A stretch of DNA of 64,000 nt from Novipirellula galeiformis (GCF_007860095.1 NZ_SJPT01000003.1:145764-209763), one strand, 5' to 3'; positions 1 through 9,482 are shown, counted from the stretch's first letter. Program-made: numbers and translations. The notes: generated by a model not told the origin, from the sequence alone.

Positions 1-240
1 TTCCCGCCGCACCTGAGACAAGCGGTAGAGGCTGCGGGATTGCTCAAACATGTGACCAGCCACACTTTCCGGCACTGCTTCGCCACTCATTTGCTGTGGA
101 ACGGAACGGACATTCGCCAGATCCAGAATCTGTTGGGGCACGCCGACATCAAGACGACTGAAATCTATACCCATGTGGACAATCGTGTTGGGCCCGTGGT
201 CGTCAGCCCGCTGGATCGATTGCATGCCGACGCCATTTGA
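1..240 (+). CDS. Integron-type tyrosine recombinase, C-terminal end (5' end cut by window)
   Basis: The reading frame is open from base 1, so this is the last 79 residues of a longer gene. It holds the C-terminal catalytic half of a tyrosine recombinase: [12 protein letters not shown] (HxxR box), the [10 protein letters not shown] stretch and the nucleophile tyrosine in IYTHV. The tail after the tyrosine, ending VVVSPLDRL, resembles the IntI tail (IYTHV...GVRSPLD) more than XerC/XerD, which points to an integron integrase. Such enzymes recombine attI and attC sites to capture gene cassettes. The attI site would lie on the 5' side, outside the window. No cassette array is seen downstream, where a convergent hydrolase gene follows. 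A chromosomal Xer-like or phage integrase remains possible because the N-terminal part and the IntI-specific insertion cannot be seen. Confidence 0.8.
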   Translation, partial: FPPHLRQAVEAAGLLKHVTSHTFRHCFATHLLWNGTDIRQIQNLLGHADIKTTEIYTHVDNRVGPVVVSPLDRLHADAI

Positions 241-544
241 AGACCGCCGGAAAGCCGATTTTAGCTGCACTGCCTGACGCTTGAGTGGACCTCCGGTCCC
301 TTGGGTGGCGACCCAATTGATACCCACTGCAAGGATCTCGGAAGCAGATTATTGGCAATCCGCTGGGGAGTTGCAAGTGAATTGTCCGGATTTCTTATCG
401 CCAGGGTGGGAGTTTCGCCAGCGCGAGGACCGGGGGCGGCGTAGCCATCCGCGTGGACGCTACGGTTTCACGGCCAGCGATTTGTTTGGTCGGCCCCTCA
501 CCCCCAACCCTCTCCTCGAAAAAGCGGGGCGAGGAGAGCTAGTT
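241..544. other. Intergenic region between convergent genes
   Basis: No supported gene. Short frames here lack protein-like composition. The only structure noted is the inverted repeat at 510-538, listed separately. Confidence 0.6.
510..538. repeat. Inverted repeat, terminator-like hairpin between convergent genes
   Basis: A 9-bp perfect stem (ctctcctcg at 510-518, cgaggagag at 530-538) surrounds an 11-nt loop starting with aaaaa. It lies 7 bp beyond the stop of the minus-strand hydrolase and between two convergent genes. It lacks a clear T-run, so it is either a bidirectional termination hairpin or a dispersed repeat. Confidence 0.45.
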
Positions 545-1747
545 TTAGCGGGCTGATGGTTCTTGGCTGGCGGCGATCGCGGCGTCGGCGGCAATCGTTC
601 CGATTTGTCCGGCCAACGCATTAACGCTGCCCTTGCCATCAGGGTGCACTCGGTTGCTCAAGAAGATTACATAAAGCCCCAATTCCGGATCGATCCACAA
701 CGCCGTCCCGGTGAACCCACCATGCCCAAACGCAGACGAGGTCATCGTCTTGCCGCGATTGGATGAGTACCCCGATTGCTTGTCCCAACCGAGACCGCGG
801 ATGCCATCGCCAGGAACGGCATACGCCGCAGTCATCGCGTCAAAGGCTGTGCGTGATAGGATCGTGGTCTCACCGCTGCTGCCATGATTCGTCATCACGT
901 TGGCATAACGCGTAAGATCCGCTGCGGTGCTAAACAATCCCGCGTGTCCAGCGACTCCACCCAATGCGTAAGCTCTCGGATCATGCACTTCGCCTCGCAT
1001 CCATTGCCCCTTGCGACGTTCCGTGGCCGCGGCGCGGTCGTGTAACGAGGCATCGGGCAGGTAACCCGTTTCCCGCATCCCCAGCGGAACAAAGATGTTT
1101 TTCTGTGAGAACGCATGCACATCCTGGCCCGTCTTCCGCTGTACCACTTCGGCCAACACAATGAAGCCGACATCGGAGTAACGGAACCGTTCCTCCGGGG
1201 TGTAATTGAGCCCCAGGTTCATCACGTTTTCCATCGCCTTTTCAGCGTTATCGACGTAGTCCGCCATGGCGTTGTCGGGGATCAAACCGCTGGTGTGCAA
1301 CAACAATTGTTTGATCGTGATCTCCTCTTTGCCGTGATTGGCAAATTCGGGCAAGTGTTTCGAAACGGGGTCTGCGAGCGTGATCTCCCCTCGATCAACC
1401 AGGATCATCACACTGGTCGCCGTCGCAATCGGCTTGGTCAACGAGGCAAGGTCAAAGACCGTGTCCTTTGTCATCCGCAGGGGAGTCGGTTGCAGTTGTC
1501 GATGACCATAAGCGCGCTGGAACACGACGTGGTTTTGAAACCCGATCGTGACCACGGCACCGGGCAACTTGCCTTCGTCGATCGCGTCGTTCACCAACGC
1601 ATCAATCGCTTCGAAACGCGTTGCGTCAATGCCCGACGATCCCAAGGGCGTCGCATCGGAGGCGAACAGGGATCCCCCGGAGAGCAGGAAGACCACCGCG
1701 AAACATCGACCCAGGTTACTTTGATTCATAAAAAGCTTTCGATTCAT
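545..1747 (-). CDS. Exported serine hydrolase, class C beta-lactamase / penicillin-binding-protein-like
   Basis: Predicted 400-residue secreted hydrolase of the beta-lactamase (AmpC-like) superfamily. Many of these proteins are D-amino-acid peptidases or esterases rather than antibiotic-resistance enzymes. The nucleophile motif SLTK (Ser102, Lys105 from this start), the second motif YSD (Tyr190) and a C-terminal HGG motif (FGHGGFTG) are all present, so the active site looks complete. A hydrophobic N-terminal segment (FAVVFLLSGGSLFA) with a nearby lysine and arginine forms a signal peptide. The frame extends 29 codons further upstream, to 1834, but that extension is not signal-like. I chose the Met at 1747; Met at 1729 is an alternative. 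The gene is monocistronic and convergent with the recombinase. The substrate cannot be told from sequence. Confidence 0.85.
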   Translation of the reverse strand: MNRKLFMNQSNLGRCFAVVFLLSGGSLFASDATPLGSSGIDATRFEAIDALVNDAIDEGKLPGAVVTIGFQNHVVFQRAYGHRQLQPTPLRMTKDTVFDLASLTKPIATATSVMILVDRGEITLADPVSKHLPEFANHGKEEITIKQLLLHTSGLIPDNAMADYVDNAEKAMENVMNLGLNYTPEERFRYSDVGFIVLAEVVQRKTGQDVHAFSQKNIFVPLGMRETGYLPDASLHDRAAATERRKGQWMRGEVHDPRAYALGGVAGHAGLFSTAADLTRYANVMTNHGSSGETTILSRTAFDAMTAAYAVPGDGIRGLGWDKQSGYSSNRGKTMTSSAFGHGGFTGTALWIDPELGLYVIFLSNRVHPDGKGSVNALAGQIGTIAADAAIAASQEPSAR

Positions 1748-1834
1748 CATCAACCACACCAAGCGAGTCGGGGAATTTAGAGGGAGCTGGGGATCCAACA
1801 AGATTGGCCCCAAATCGGTACGGATAGAATCCAC

Positions 1835-2314
1835 AAGTGTTTTGTTAAGTTTAAACGTTGGGATGCCTTACGCAGTAGTGGAGCTTGCGAAGACGCCCCC
1901 TGTTGTTGGGGGTGGAAGGATCTTTTGCAAGATCCACTATCTCAAGACCACAGCCCGACGTCGCACTCGATTTCAAACCCGCAACGCCTCCTCTTCATCC
2001 TACTCTTCATCTCAATCCCGGCAGCGCAACCGCGATGGACCATCACCGACCGAAACCGATCAGGATTAAGAGTTAAGCAGGTAGGCAGGAGCCTTTCGTT
2101 AGATTAGCCGTTTTGGCGTTAGCTACGGTTCAAGCGGTTCAAGCGGGGCTAACGCCCAATGGCTAAAGGGATCTCACCCAATCATTCCTGCCTGCCTGCT
2201 TAAAGGGGGACAACGCCATGCGACCGTCCGTTGCACGGTGCTGCATCCTCGCCCACGCGAGGTGAGTCATCGGCACCGAGTCCTGCTGCGCCAAAATCAC
2301 CGCTTGTTTAAGGT
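1835..2314. other. Intergenic region holding an inverted-repeat element
   Basis: No supported gene. The main content is the terminal-inverted-repeat element at 2073-2203. The rest separates the divergent promoter side of the hydrolase from the 3' end of gspF. Confidence 0.6.
2073..2203. repeat. Nested terminal-inverted-repeat element (REP/MITE-like)
   Basis: Outer arms of 18 bp (2073-2090 and 2186-2203) match at 17 of 18 positions as an inverted repeat: ttaagcaggtaggcagga against tcctgcctgcctgcttaa. Nested inside are ttagcc/ggctaa (2104-2109 and 2161-2166) and ggcgttagc/gctaacgcc (2115-2123 and 2148-2156). The whole 131-bp unit can fold into one long interrupted hairpin. It has no coding capacity. 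It resembles a non-autonomous palindromic repeat. No flanking target duplication is obvious. Confidence 0.6.
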
Positions 2315-3535
2315 CTAGAGCGTGGTACTGCTCTTGAGCACGGGGACCAACAGCGCCATGACGACCGCCAGCACCAACACGGCCATGATTAACAACATGA
2401 TCGGTTCGAGCAAGCGAACGAACAGATCAAGGCGGCGAAACGTGCGTTTTTCCAGCGAGTCTGCGATCTCCGGCAACACCCGATCGAGCGAGTTACTCTC
2501 CTCACCGACGCTGATCATTTCCGTGACACTCACCGGCATGTAACCGGACGATCTCAGTGGAGACGCCAGACTTTCGCCGCTGCGAATATTCTCGGTCGCG
2601 TTGGCGATCGATTTACTCAACAAGCGATTGCCCGTCGCACTGCGGCTGATCTCCAGCGATCTTAGGATCGGCACCCCGTTGCCAAGCAAAGTCCCCAGCA
2701 CGCGACAGAACCGCGCGACCGCCAAGTTCATCAAAATGTCGCCCAGCACCGGGATTTTTAACTTGATCCGATCGGCCCATTCCTGACCGGCTTCGCTACT
2801 GAGCTTGACTTTCAACAAAACCAAACTGGCGACCATCAACAGTAAGAACAGCCACCCCCAGTTTTGGAGAAATTGGCTAAAGCTGAGCAGCGCTTCGGTG
2901 GCCCACGGCATCTCGCCTTTGCGACGCAGACGTGTGAACAACATCTCAAATTTCGGCACGAAGAAGACCAGCAAGGTCACGATCACAACCGAACCGACCG
3001 AAAACAAGAACACCGGATAAGCCATCGCGCTGACGGTTCGTCCTTTCAAATCCTCCTGCAATTCGGTGAACGTGCCAACGCGATCGAGTGCATCTTCGAG
3101 GAATCCACCTTCGGTTCCAGCGCGCACCATGTTGGTCCCCATGTCGCTGAACACTCCCGGATAGCGGGCCATTGTTTGTCCAAGTGTTTCCCCCTCTTCG
3201 ACGCGGGCACGGACATCCGCCACGACTTCCTTCAAGACCGCGTTGGAGGTTTGTGTGCCGAGGATATTGAGCGAGCGAATCATCGGCACGCCGCTGCGCA
3301 ATAGCGAAGCGAGTTGCCCGTAAAAGATCGCCATCGTTTGTCCATTCACCTTTTGACGACGATTGAACAAACTGGCCAGTGTCGGCGATTTACTTTTGGC
3401 AACATCGCTGACTTTGACTGGAAACAAAGACCGTTCGGCCAGAATCGAGGTGACCTCGCGCTCCGTGCTCGCTTCGACGGTTCCGTTGACCTGTTTTCCG
3501 GTCAAGTCGCGGGCGGTGTAAGCAAAGGTTGGCAT
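2315..3535 (-). CDS. gspF: Type II secretion / type IV pilus inner-membrane platform protein (GspF/PilC family)
   Basis: 406-residue polytopic inner-membrane protein that anchors the assembly ATPase and drives pseudopilus assembly. It has the family layout: an N-terminal MPTFAYTARD...G start, two homologous cytoplasmic T2SSF domains (about residues 70-195 and 270-395), and membrane segments between and after them. Hallmarks such as GxPMIRSLNIL, GTEGGFLEDAL and GNGVPILRSLEI are visible. The frame can be extended 62 codons upstream, but that part only translates a polypurine repeat (SPCLPVSLSPC and similar), so I placed the start at Met 3535, where homology begins. It is last in the minus-strand order gspD-like, gspE, gspF. 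An unusual repeat tract fills the gap to gspE. Confidence 0.93.
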   Translation of the reverse strand: MPTFAYTARDLTGKQVNGTVEASTEREVTSILAERSLFPVKVSDVAKSKSPTLASLFNRRQKVNGQTMAIFYGQLASLLRSGVPMIRSLNILGTQTSNAVLKEVVADVRARVEEGETLGQTMARYPGVFSDMGTNMVRAGTEGGFLEDALDRVGTFTELQEDLKGRTVSAMAYPVFLFSVGSVVIVTLLVFFVPKFEMLFTRLRRKGEMPWATEALLSFSQFLQNWGWLFLLLMVASLVLLKVKLSSEAGQEWADRIKLKIPVLGDILMNLAVARFCRVLGTLLGNGVPILRSLEISRSATGNRLLSKSIANATENIRSGESLASPLRSSGYMPVSVTEMISVGEESNSLDRVLPEIADSLEKRTFRRLDLFVRLLEPIMLLIMAVLVLAVVMALLVPVLKSSTTL

Positions 3536-3548
3536 GGAGGAAGCGAGT

Positions 3549-3674
3549 GGAAAGGGGAAAGGGGAAAGGGGAAAGGGGAAAGGGGAAAGACAAGGAGACA
3601 AGGAGACAAGGAGACAGGGAGACAGGGAGACAGGGAGACAAGGAGACAGGGAGATGGGGAGATGGGGAGAGGGG
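3549..3674. repeat. Polypurine tandem-repeat tract between gspE and gspF
   Basis: Nearly pure A/G on the plus strand. About five copies of the heptamer ggggaaa (3549-3588) are followed by about ten copies of an octamer of the type acaaggag / acagggag / atggggag up to 3672. The same octamer family occurs in the opposite orientation at 16620-16734. It fills the gspE-gspF spacer. Confidence 0.9.
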
Positions 3675-5369
3675 TTAAGCGATCGCTTCGCCCTTGGTGA
3701 CGCGGAGCACTTCGTCGACACTCGTTTGGCCTGCGATTACTTTGTCCCAGGCGTCCATTCGCAACGTTCGCATCCCATTCTTGACCGCTTCGCGTCGAAT
3801 GTCCCAACTACTGGCTCGATCTTGAGCGAGTTGGCGAATGGTATCCGAGGTGACCAACAACTCATAAATCCCCATTCGGCCTGCGTAACCAACTTGGCGG
3901 CATTCGCGACAGCCAACGTTTTGGTAAATCACCGCATCGCCAGCTCGATCCCAAGGAAAGTCGCTGGGGAATTCCGATTTAGCTGCGGTGCTCGGTGTTT
4001 TGCAATGTTTGCACAAGCGTCGCACCAAGCGTTGGGCCAAGACCGCTTCGACGGTCCCGGCGACCAGGAATGGCTCGACCCCCATATCGCCCATTCGCGT
4101 GAACGCTCCGGCGGCATCGTTGGTATGCAACGTGCTAAAGACCAAGTGCCCGGTCAGCGATGCTTGGATCGCGTTTTCGGCGGTTTCAAGGTCGCGAATT
4201 TCTCCGACCAGCACGACGTCGGGGTCATGCCGCAGAATACTTCTCAACGAAGCCGCGAAGGTTAGCCCGATTTTGGAGTGCACTTGAATTTGATTGATCC
4301 CGTCGAGCTGATACTCCACGGGATCTTCGGTCGTGATGATCTTGGTTTCAGGACTACGGATTTGTAACAAGCTGCTGTACAACGTCGTCGTTTTCCCGGA
4401 ACCGGTGGGCCCGGTGACCAGCACGATGCCGTGCGGGTATTCGATGATTTTGCTGAACACGCGGTAGATCTCGGGGTTCATTCCCAACCCTTCGAGATTG
4501 AACACCATCGACGACTTGTCCAACACCCGCATGACGAGACCTTCGCCATGGATCATCGGGATCACGCTCAGCCGAATATCGACTTCGCGTCCGTGCACGC
4601 GTAATTTGATGCGTCCGTCTTGCGGCAACCGTTTCTCGGCAATGTTCATCCGCGCCATGATTTTCAAGCGGCTAATGATGGCTGCTTGAAAACGATTGAT
4701 TTCTGGAGGCGCCGGTTGCGGATGCAAGATCCCATCGATGCGATAGCGAATTTGGATCCCATCGGATTGCGTTTCGATGTGAATGTCACTGGCACGCGTC
4801 TCGATCGCTTCGAGCAGAATCTCGTTGACCAAACGAACGACCGACGCTTCTTGAGCCATCTCGCTCAATTCGCTGCCGTCGGATTCAAACGCATCGAGCA
4901 ATTCGACGTCATCGTCCACCACGGCCGCCATCAATCCTTCGACCGTTTCGCTACCGACGCCGAGGTGTTGTTTCACCAATCTCGCAATTTCGGCGCGTTC
5001 GGCCACGACCGGGATAATGTTCTTTCCCGTCGCGGCACTGGCTTCATCGAGCGGGTAGAGATCCAAGGGATCCGACGTCGCTACGACGATCGAACCATCT
5101 TGGAACGCAATCGGAAACAGCGATTGACGATAGATCAATTTTTGCGGAAATCCCTCCAGCGCCTTCAGATCGATCTCAGCTTCGCGGAGGTCGATGTAAT
5201 CGAGCCCCACCTCTTCGGCAAGCGCTTCGAGCGCATCGCGTTCGGCGACAAAGCCCAATTCGATCGCCGCTTGGACCACGCTGGGTGAATCGCTTTGGCG
5301 ACTTTGCTCGAGTTGTTCTGGGGTGAGCAAGCCACGTCGCTTCAGGATCTCACCAGCATGCATGATCAT
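3675..5369 (-). CDS. gspE: Type II secretion / pilus assembly ATPase (GspE/PilB family)
   Basis: 564-residue cytoplasmic hexameric ATPase that powers pseudopilus or pilus assembly by acting on GspF. An N-terminal MshEN/GspE-N domain (HAGEILKRRGLLTPEQLEQ onward) is followed by the ATPase core. The core has Walker A GPTGSGKTTT, an Asp box, Walker B in LVGEIRD and the His box STLHTNDA. Towards the C terminus a CKHC...CREC four-cysteine metal-binding insert is typical of GspE/PilB and not of PilT. The frame extends to a GTG at 5477, with an ATG at 5444. These extra residues do not look like the family start, so I used the Met at 5369. It lies between the GspD-like gene and gspF, all on the minus strand. 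Confidence 0.93.
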   Translation of the reverse strand: MIMHAGEILKRRGLLTPEQLEQSRQSDSPSVVQAAIELGFVAERDALEALAEEVGLDYIDLREAEIDLKALEGFPQKLIYRQSLFPIAFQDGSIVVATSDPLDLYPLDEASAATGKNIIPVVAERAEIARLVKQHLGVGSETVEGLMAAVVDDDVELLDAFESDGSELSEMAQEASVVRLVNEILLEAIETRASDIHIETQSDGIQIRYRIDGILHPQPAPPEINRFQAAIISRLKIMARMNIAEKRLPQDGRIKLRVHGREVDIRLSVIPMIHGEGLVMRVLDKSSMVFNLEGLGMNPEIYRVFSKIIEYPHGIVLVTGPTGSGKTTTLYSSLLQIRSPETKIITTEDPVEYQLDGINQIQVHSKIGLTFAASLRSILRHDPDVVLVGEIRDLETAENAIQASLTGHLVFSTLHTNDAAGAFTRMGDMGVEPFLVAGTVEAVLAQRLVRRLCKHCKTPSTAAKSEFPSDFPWDRAGDAVIYQNVGCRECRQVGYAGRMGIYELLVTSDTIRQLAQDRASSWDIRREAVKNGMRTLRMDAWDKVIAGQTSVDEVLRVTKGEAIA

Positions 5370-5600
5370 CGTTTTGAACTTTCGGTCAAATTTTTGAGGC
5401 AAACGGCCATCGCGGACACGCTTTGAAGTTGCGGGGTTGTTCATTACCCACAGCGTTGGCTTTTCATCACCCGTCACGTCCGCGAGGGAGAATCGATCTT
5501 GATTTGATCCCTCGTTGACGCATCGGGTTGTGATCGTTTGGAATCGGTATCAGCGACCACGTTGCGTGGTTCACGCAACGCTCCCTTCATGGGGTGAAGC

Positions 5601-8600
5601 TTAGCGTCCTCGGCCACCGCCGCCGCCACCAGCGCCGCGTTGGCCACCCCCGCCGCCCGCTGCAGCGGGCCCGCCGGCTCGGTTACCGCCTCCGCGAGCA
5701 CCGCCTCCGCCTCTTCCGGCCCCGTTCTCTCCGCCACCACGCATCGCCCGAAACATCTCGATTCGGCGTTGGATGTCGTCAGAACTCGGTGTGGTCGCAT
5801 TGGTTGCGGGAGACCCGGTGTTGGTTTTTCCATCGGAGGTCGTGGAGGAGGACGATGTTTTCACACTCGCTCCGAGGATGGATTCGAGCGCTTGTTTGAC
5901 GACATCGGCTTTGATGTCCCCTTTGAGTGTAACGACTTCGACGCGTTCCTCACTCTGCATTCCGCCTTCGTCCAGCGCGATCACCAATTGCCGCACTTCG
6001 TTAAAATCTTGGGGGGTCGCGATCACGACCAACGAATTGCTTCGTTCGTCGACGGAGACGATGATTTTAGCAGGTTCACTTTGGGCTTTCGCTCCTCCGC
6101 CACCGCTTCCGCCACGGCCCCCACCGCGAAGCGCCGCAATGATCTCTTGCGGATTGGGTTGTCCGCCCCCACGGTTTGCTTCGGAGGCTGATTTCATGCG
6201 ATCGGCAAACACACTTTTGACCACTTCGGCGACACTTTTGGCGTCTTGGTAAATGACGGGAATCAAGGCGGGTTTGGCGACGACTTCGACATCCTCGGGG
6301 CTCTCTTGGATGTCGAGTTTGCGCAAAATGATTTCAATGGTTTCAAGATCGATGGGGTTAGCTTGCACGATTAAGGCATTCAGTCGTGCGTCGGGAACGA
6401 TGCTGACCGATCCCGAGCTGGTCAGGATCGATTTCGCCGACGATTCGCTATCGCCCCCTCCTCCACCGCCGCCCATTCCGAGCAACCCCATCATGCCGCC
6501 GCCAAGGCCCCCTAGGCTGCTGCCGAGCGAATCGGTCACCGACGCCATCGAGCTGTCTCCGCCTCCCAGGATGCTGGCGATCAATTCCGCCGTCGTATCG
6601 GCCTTGGCGTACTTAAGCCAAAAAATCGTGGGTAAACTTGCTTGCACGTTACTGGACGATGCAAACGATCCCATCAATGCTTCGAAGGCATCGAGCGCCT
6701 CGGTGTCCTCGGAAGCGACAATCATGCCCGCGGGCGAGAATTGGATGACGATATCGGATCCTTGGAAATCAAAACGTATCTCTGGATTACCGGTGGATGC
6801 ATCCGACGCCGTCGCTTCTTCTTGTAACGGCGTCGCGACCAATTGGTAACCCGCACTGCGATCCGGTCCGCCAGCAACGACCGTTGGCTGGGCGGAACGC
6901 CTCACTCCGGTGCGACTGTCGATGGGCAAGGCAGGAGCCGCTTCCTTGGAGCGGTTCGTTTCAAACGGCATTTCTCTTTGACTCGCCCCGGCACCCTCGG
7001 GTGTTTTCTCGGGATGGACACGTCGCTCAGGCATTTCGCTACCGGATGAGGCGGGTGTACCGGCGGTGCGAATCGTACGGATATCGTTCTTGCGACCGAG
7101 CGTGGACCAAACGCTCTGGACTTGGCGAAGCGCGTCCTCCGCAGCCTGGCCGGTGTAAGGCAACACGCGAACTTTGTCGCTCATGTTCCCGAGCACATCT
7201 TCGCCTTCGAGTTCGCCGATCAATTTTTCAATCATCGCGATGTCATCTGGTTTGCCGCGAATCCACAATCGTCCGGTCAACGGATCCCCGTCCACGATCG
7301 GCCCGCCAGTGTTTTCGGCGGTCACTCCAAAGAATTTATTGATGGTCAAAAGGGCCTGTGCCGGGTCAAGCCGCCGAAGCGTGATGACTTTAAAGTCCTG
7401 ACCGCTGCCTTCGAGTTTGGCGATGGTCGCGGCAATCATCGACTGAGTTTCGGGACGCGCGTAGGCCACAATCGCGTTGGTTTTCGGGTCGATCGCAATC
7501 CGAGTCTCCGGCGTCCCCGCCAACAAGGTTTGCAGCACGTCGAAGACCGTCGCGGAATCCGCTGTCTTGACCCGATGCGTCTCGAAGACGGGAATCGCAA
7601 CGTCGGCTTGCGTATTGGGGTCGGCGGTGACCAACGGCTTGTCGGCTTTTAACAGAATGCTTTCCAATAAGGCAACTTTGCCAGGCAATCCGGTGGCGTA
7701 AATGCGTTCGCCATACAGCCCCACCGAAAGTCGAATTTCGTCGTTTGCGTTTTGTCCGGGGTCGAGTCCGATCAAGGGGCGAGCGATCTCGAGCATTTCG
7801 TCACTGCCGCGATGTTGCAACACAATTTCAACGACGGTCGAATCGGCTTGGCGTGCATTTTCAAGCAATTGGCGAATCGCAAGCAGTTTGGCAACCGTCT
7901 CGGTCACCTTGACCTGCCGCGCCGAGTCCAACACGATCGTGCGTCCCCAGGGACCGACCAGTTGTGCGATTTCTTGACGAGCCGCGTCAGGAGTGAGGCT
8001 GCCGAGCGGGAACACACAGCTGACGATGTCGCTGCGACTGCGGCCGTCAAGTTCATCAAGCGTCACCAACTCGGCCACTTCGCTAATCAGGTTAGCGGCG
8101 TTTTCAACTTCCAAATCGATCAACAACAACATCCGGCCGCGACGGACCAGGGCATAACCACGATCGAGCAGCAAGCGGTTCAAAATATCGAGGCTCTCCG
8201 CTGCGTTGTAAGTGCGACTCGGGTCCACATAGTTCACCGTGCCAGCGGGAAAGCGATCGATTTGCAGCGACAGATCGGCTTGCTCGGAAAACCACTCCAA
8301 AACGTCCTTCCAACTGGCTCCGGAAAAGTTGAAGACGAAGCCCTCCTCCGACTTCACCGTGTTGTCGATCGCGGTGGACTCCGCCGGCGAAGCTTGCACA
8401 GGAACGGCTTGCATCGCAGCAGCGGGCTGGTTTTCCGCGGCAGCAGGCTGGGTTTCCACAGCAACGGGCTGGGTTTCCGCAGCAGCGGGCTGGGTTTCCG
8501 CAGCAGCGGGCTGGGTTTCCGCAGCAGCGGGTTGGGTTTCCGCAGCAGCGGGTTGGGCGGACGGCGACGGAGCGGCGTTCGAATCCGCAGCCGCAACCGC

Positions 8601-8777
8601 GGGGACGTCTGCGGTCGAACTGGCCTCCGCGGGCGTCTCCGCTGGGGCTGATATCTCGGCCGGAACGGGCGTCTCGGGAGTTTGTTGAGACGCATCGGAC
8701 TGAGGAGCCGCCACCGCAATCGAGGGAAGCGGGGAGGTCAGGATTGCGACGACGATAAAAAAGAGCGAATATTTCAT
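5601..8777 (-). CDS. GspD-like secretin N-domain protein without a visible secretin channel domain
   Basis: 1058-residue exported protein with signal peptide MKYSLFFIVVAIL...A. The frame extends to 8846, but the signal peptide fixes the start at 8777. After a Pro/Ala/Gln-rich linker with tandem AETQPAA units (DNA about 8404-8560), it carries several NolW/secretin-N-type modules of the GspD periplasmic kind, for example ITLRRLDPAQALLTINKFFG and RLNALIVQANPIDLETIEII. It then ends in a long glycine-rich tail. I cannot find the C-terminal secretin beta-barrel signature, so the protein may form only a periplasmic ring or bind a separate secretin. It is first in the gspD-gspE-gspF order, which supports a role in the same machine. 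Composition is otherwise like its neighbours. Confidence 0.85.
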   Translation of the reverse strand: MKYSLFFIVVAILTSPLPSIAVAAPQSDASQQTPETPVPAEISAPAETPAEASSTADVPAVAAADSNAAPSPSAQPAAAETQPAAAETQPAAAETQPAAAETQPVAVETQPAAAENQPAAAMQAVPVQASPAESTAIDNTVKSEEGFVFNFSGASWKDVLEWFSEQADLSLQIDRFPAGTVNYVDPSRTYNAAESLDILNRLLLDRGYALVRRGRMLLLIDLEVENAANLISEVAELVTLDELDGRSRSDIVSCVFPLGSLTPDAARQEIAQLVGPWGRTIVLDSARQVKVTETVAKLLAIRQLLENARQADSTVVEIVLQHRGSDEMLEIARPLIGLDPGQNANDEIRLSVGLYGERIYATGLPGKVALLESILLKADKPLVTADPNTQADVAIPVFETHRVKTADSATVFDVLQTLLAGTPETRIAIDPKTNAIVAYARPETQSMIAATIAKLEGSGQDFKVITLRRLDPAQALLTINKFFGVTAENTGGPIVDGDPLTGRLWIRGKPDDIAMIEKLIGELEGEDVLGNMSDKVRVLPYTGQAAEDALRQVQSVWSTLGRKNDIRTIRTAGTPASSGSEMPERRVHPEKTPEGAGASQREMPFETNRSKEAAPALPIDSRTGVRRSAQPTVVAGGPDRSAGYQLVATPLQEEATASDASTGNPEIRFDFQGSDIVIQFSPAGMIVASEDTEALDAFEALMGSFASSSNVQASLPTIFWLKYAKADTTAELIASILGGGDSSMASVTDSLGSSLGGLGGGMMGLLGMGGGGGGGDSESSAKSILTSSGSVSIVPDARLNALIVQANPIDLETIEIILRKLDIQESPEDVEVVAKPALIPVIYQDAKSVAEVVKSVFADRMKSASEANRGGGQPNPQEIIAALRGGGRGGSGGGGAKAQSEPAKIIVSVDERSNSLVVIATPQDFNEVRQLVIALDEGGMQSEERVEVVTLKGDIKADVVKQALESILGASVKTSSSSTTSDGKTNTGSPATNATTPSSDDIQRRIEMFRAMRGGGENGAGRGGGGARGGGNRAGGPAAAGGGGGQRGAGGGGGGRGR

Positions 8778-9482
8778 GCTCGAAAAAACAAATCCGTGGA
8801 AGAGGAAGCCACTTGGACGCCGAAGCAGCGAATTAGAACAGGCCATCTCGGCCGCTTCGTCACCCGATTATCTTAATCACTTTCACCTGAATTCCTCGCT
8901 GCGAGCCATCGACCTGGGGGCAAGAAACGGGCATTTGCGATGGGGTGACCGATTATGCAGGCCTTCACGCGGAACTCAGCAGTAGCTTTAACCCCTCCGA
9001 AACAGAGAAGTTTCTAGAGAAAGTGATCGATTTGGGGGTTTTAGCAAAGCGCCGTGGATTGAAGCCGTGGATTGAAATCGCCTACGCTCCCGTTCCTTCG
9101 TCCCGGTTGGGAACGCCCCATTCGATTTCCCTGCGGCGAAGCACCAGAACGACAAGGCAGCGGCCCGCAGGGCCCCCGCCCCCCAAGGTCGCTAAGCCGA
9201 CGGCAACGCTTTGCTGATCGACTTGCTAATAGGCGTCAACGTTTTGCTAACGAAGGCGTCTGCCAATCGGCGTTCCAGCTTCCCCCGTTAGGCGGTCGGG
9301 TTGCCAGCAGGCTGCGGGGGTGCCCAAAAATCAGACGTAGCCCTGACGAACGAAAAAAGCCAACCTCGCAGTCGAGGTTGGCTTTCAATCGTGGGGCTTC
9401 GCAACAAGCGAGGCTTGTCGCATGATTTTAAGCTTGCGATGCTCTTGGCGACTTGCGTGGGAAATCGCTTTTGATCGCAGGC
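8778..9482. other. Long intergenic region upstream of the gspD-like gene
   Basis: Contains the presumed promoter of the secretion cluster next to 8778 and the phosphofructokinase terminator at 9353-9385. A GTG frame at 8945-9217 begins protein-like but runs into GC-rich low-quality sequence and is not called. Confidence 0.55.
9353..9385 (-). terminator. Rho-independent terminator of the phosphofructokinase gene
   Basis: A 13-bp perfect stem (aaagccaacctcg at 9356-9368, cgaggttggcttt at 9373-9385) closes a 4-nt loop. Read on the minus strand it is followed by a T-run (the six A at 9353-9358 on the plus strand). It lies about 100 bp past the stop of the minus-strand gene at 9483. Confidence 0.85.

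Noticed and set aside
3536-3721. N-terminal extension of GspF rich in SPCLPVSL repeats
   Set aside because: It only translates the polypurine tandem-repeat tract and overlaps the end of gspE; family homology begins at the Met at 3535.
7752-8651. Long plus-strand frame antisense to the gspD-like gene
   Set aside because: Shadow of the real gene; composition follows the repeat-rich linker on the other strand.
8945-9217. Possible 90-residue gene starting GTG
   Set aside because: The first 50 residues look protein-like but the rest is Pro/Arg-rich noise, there is no ribosome-binding site and no homology that I recognise.
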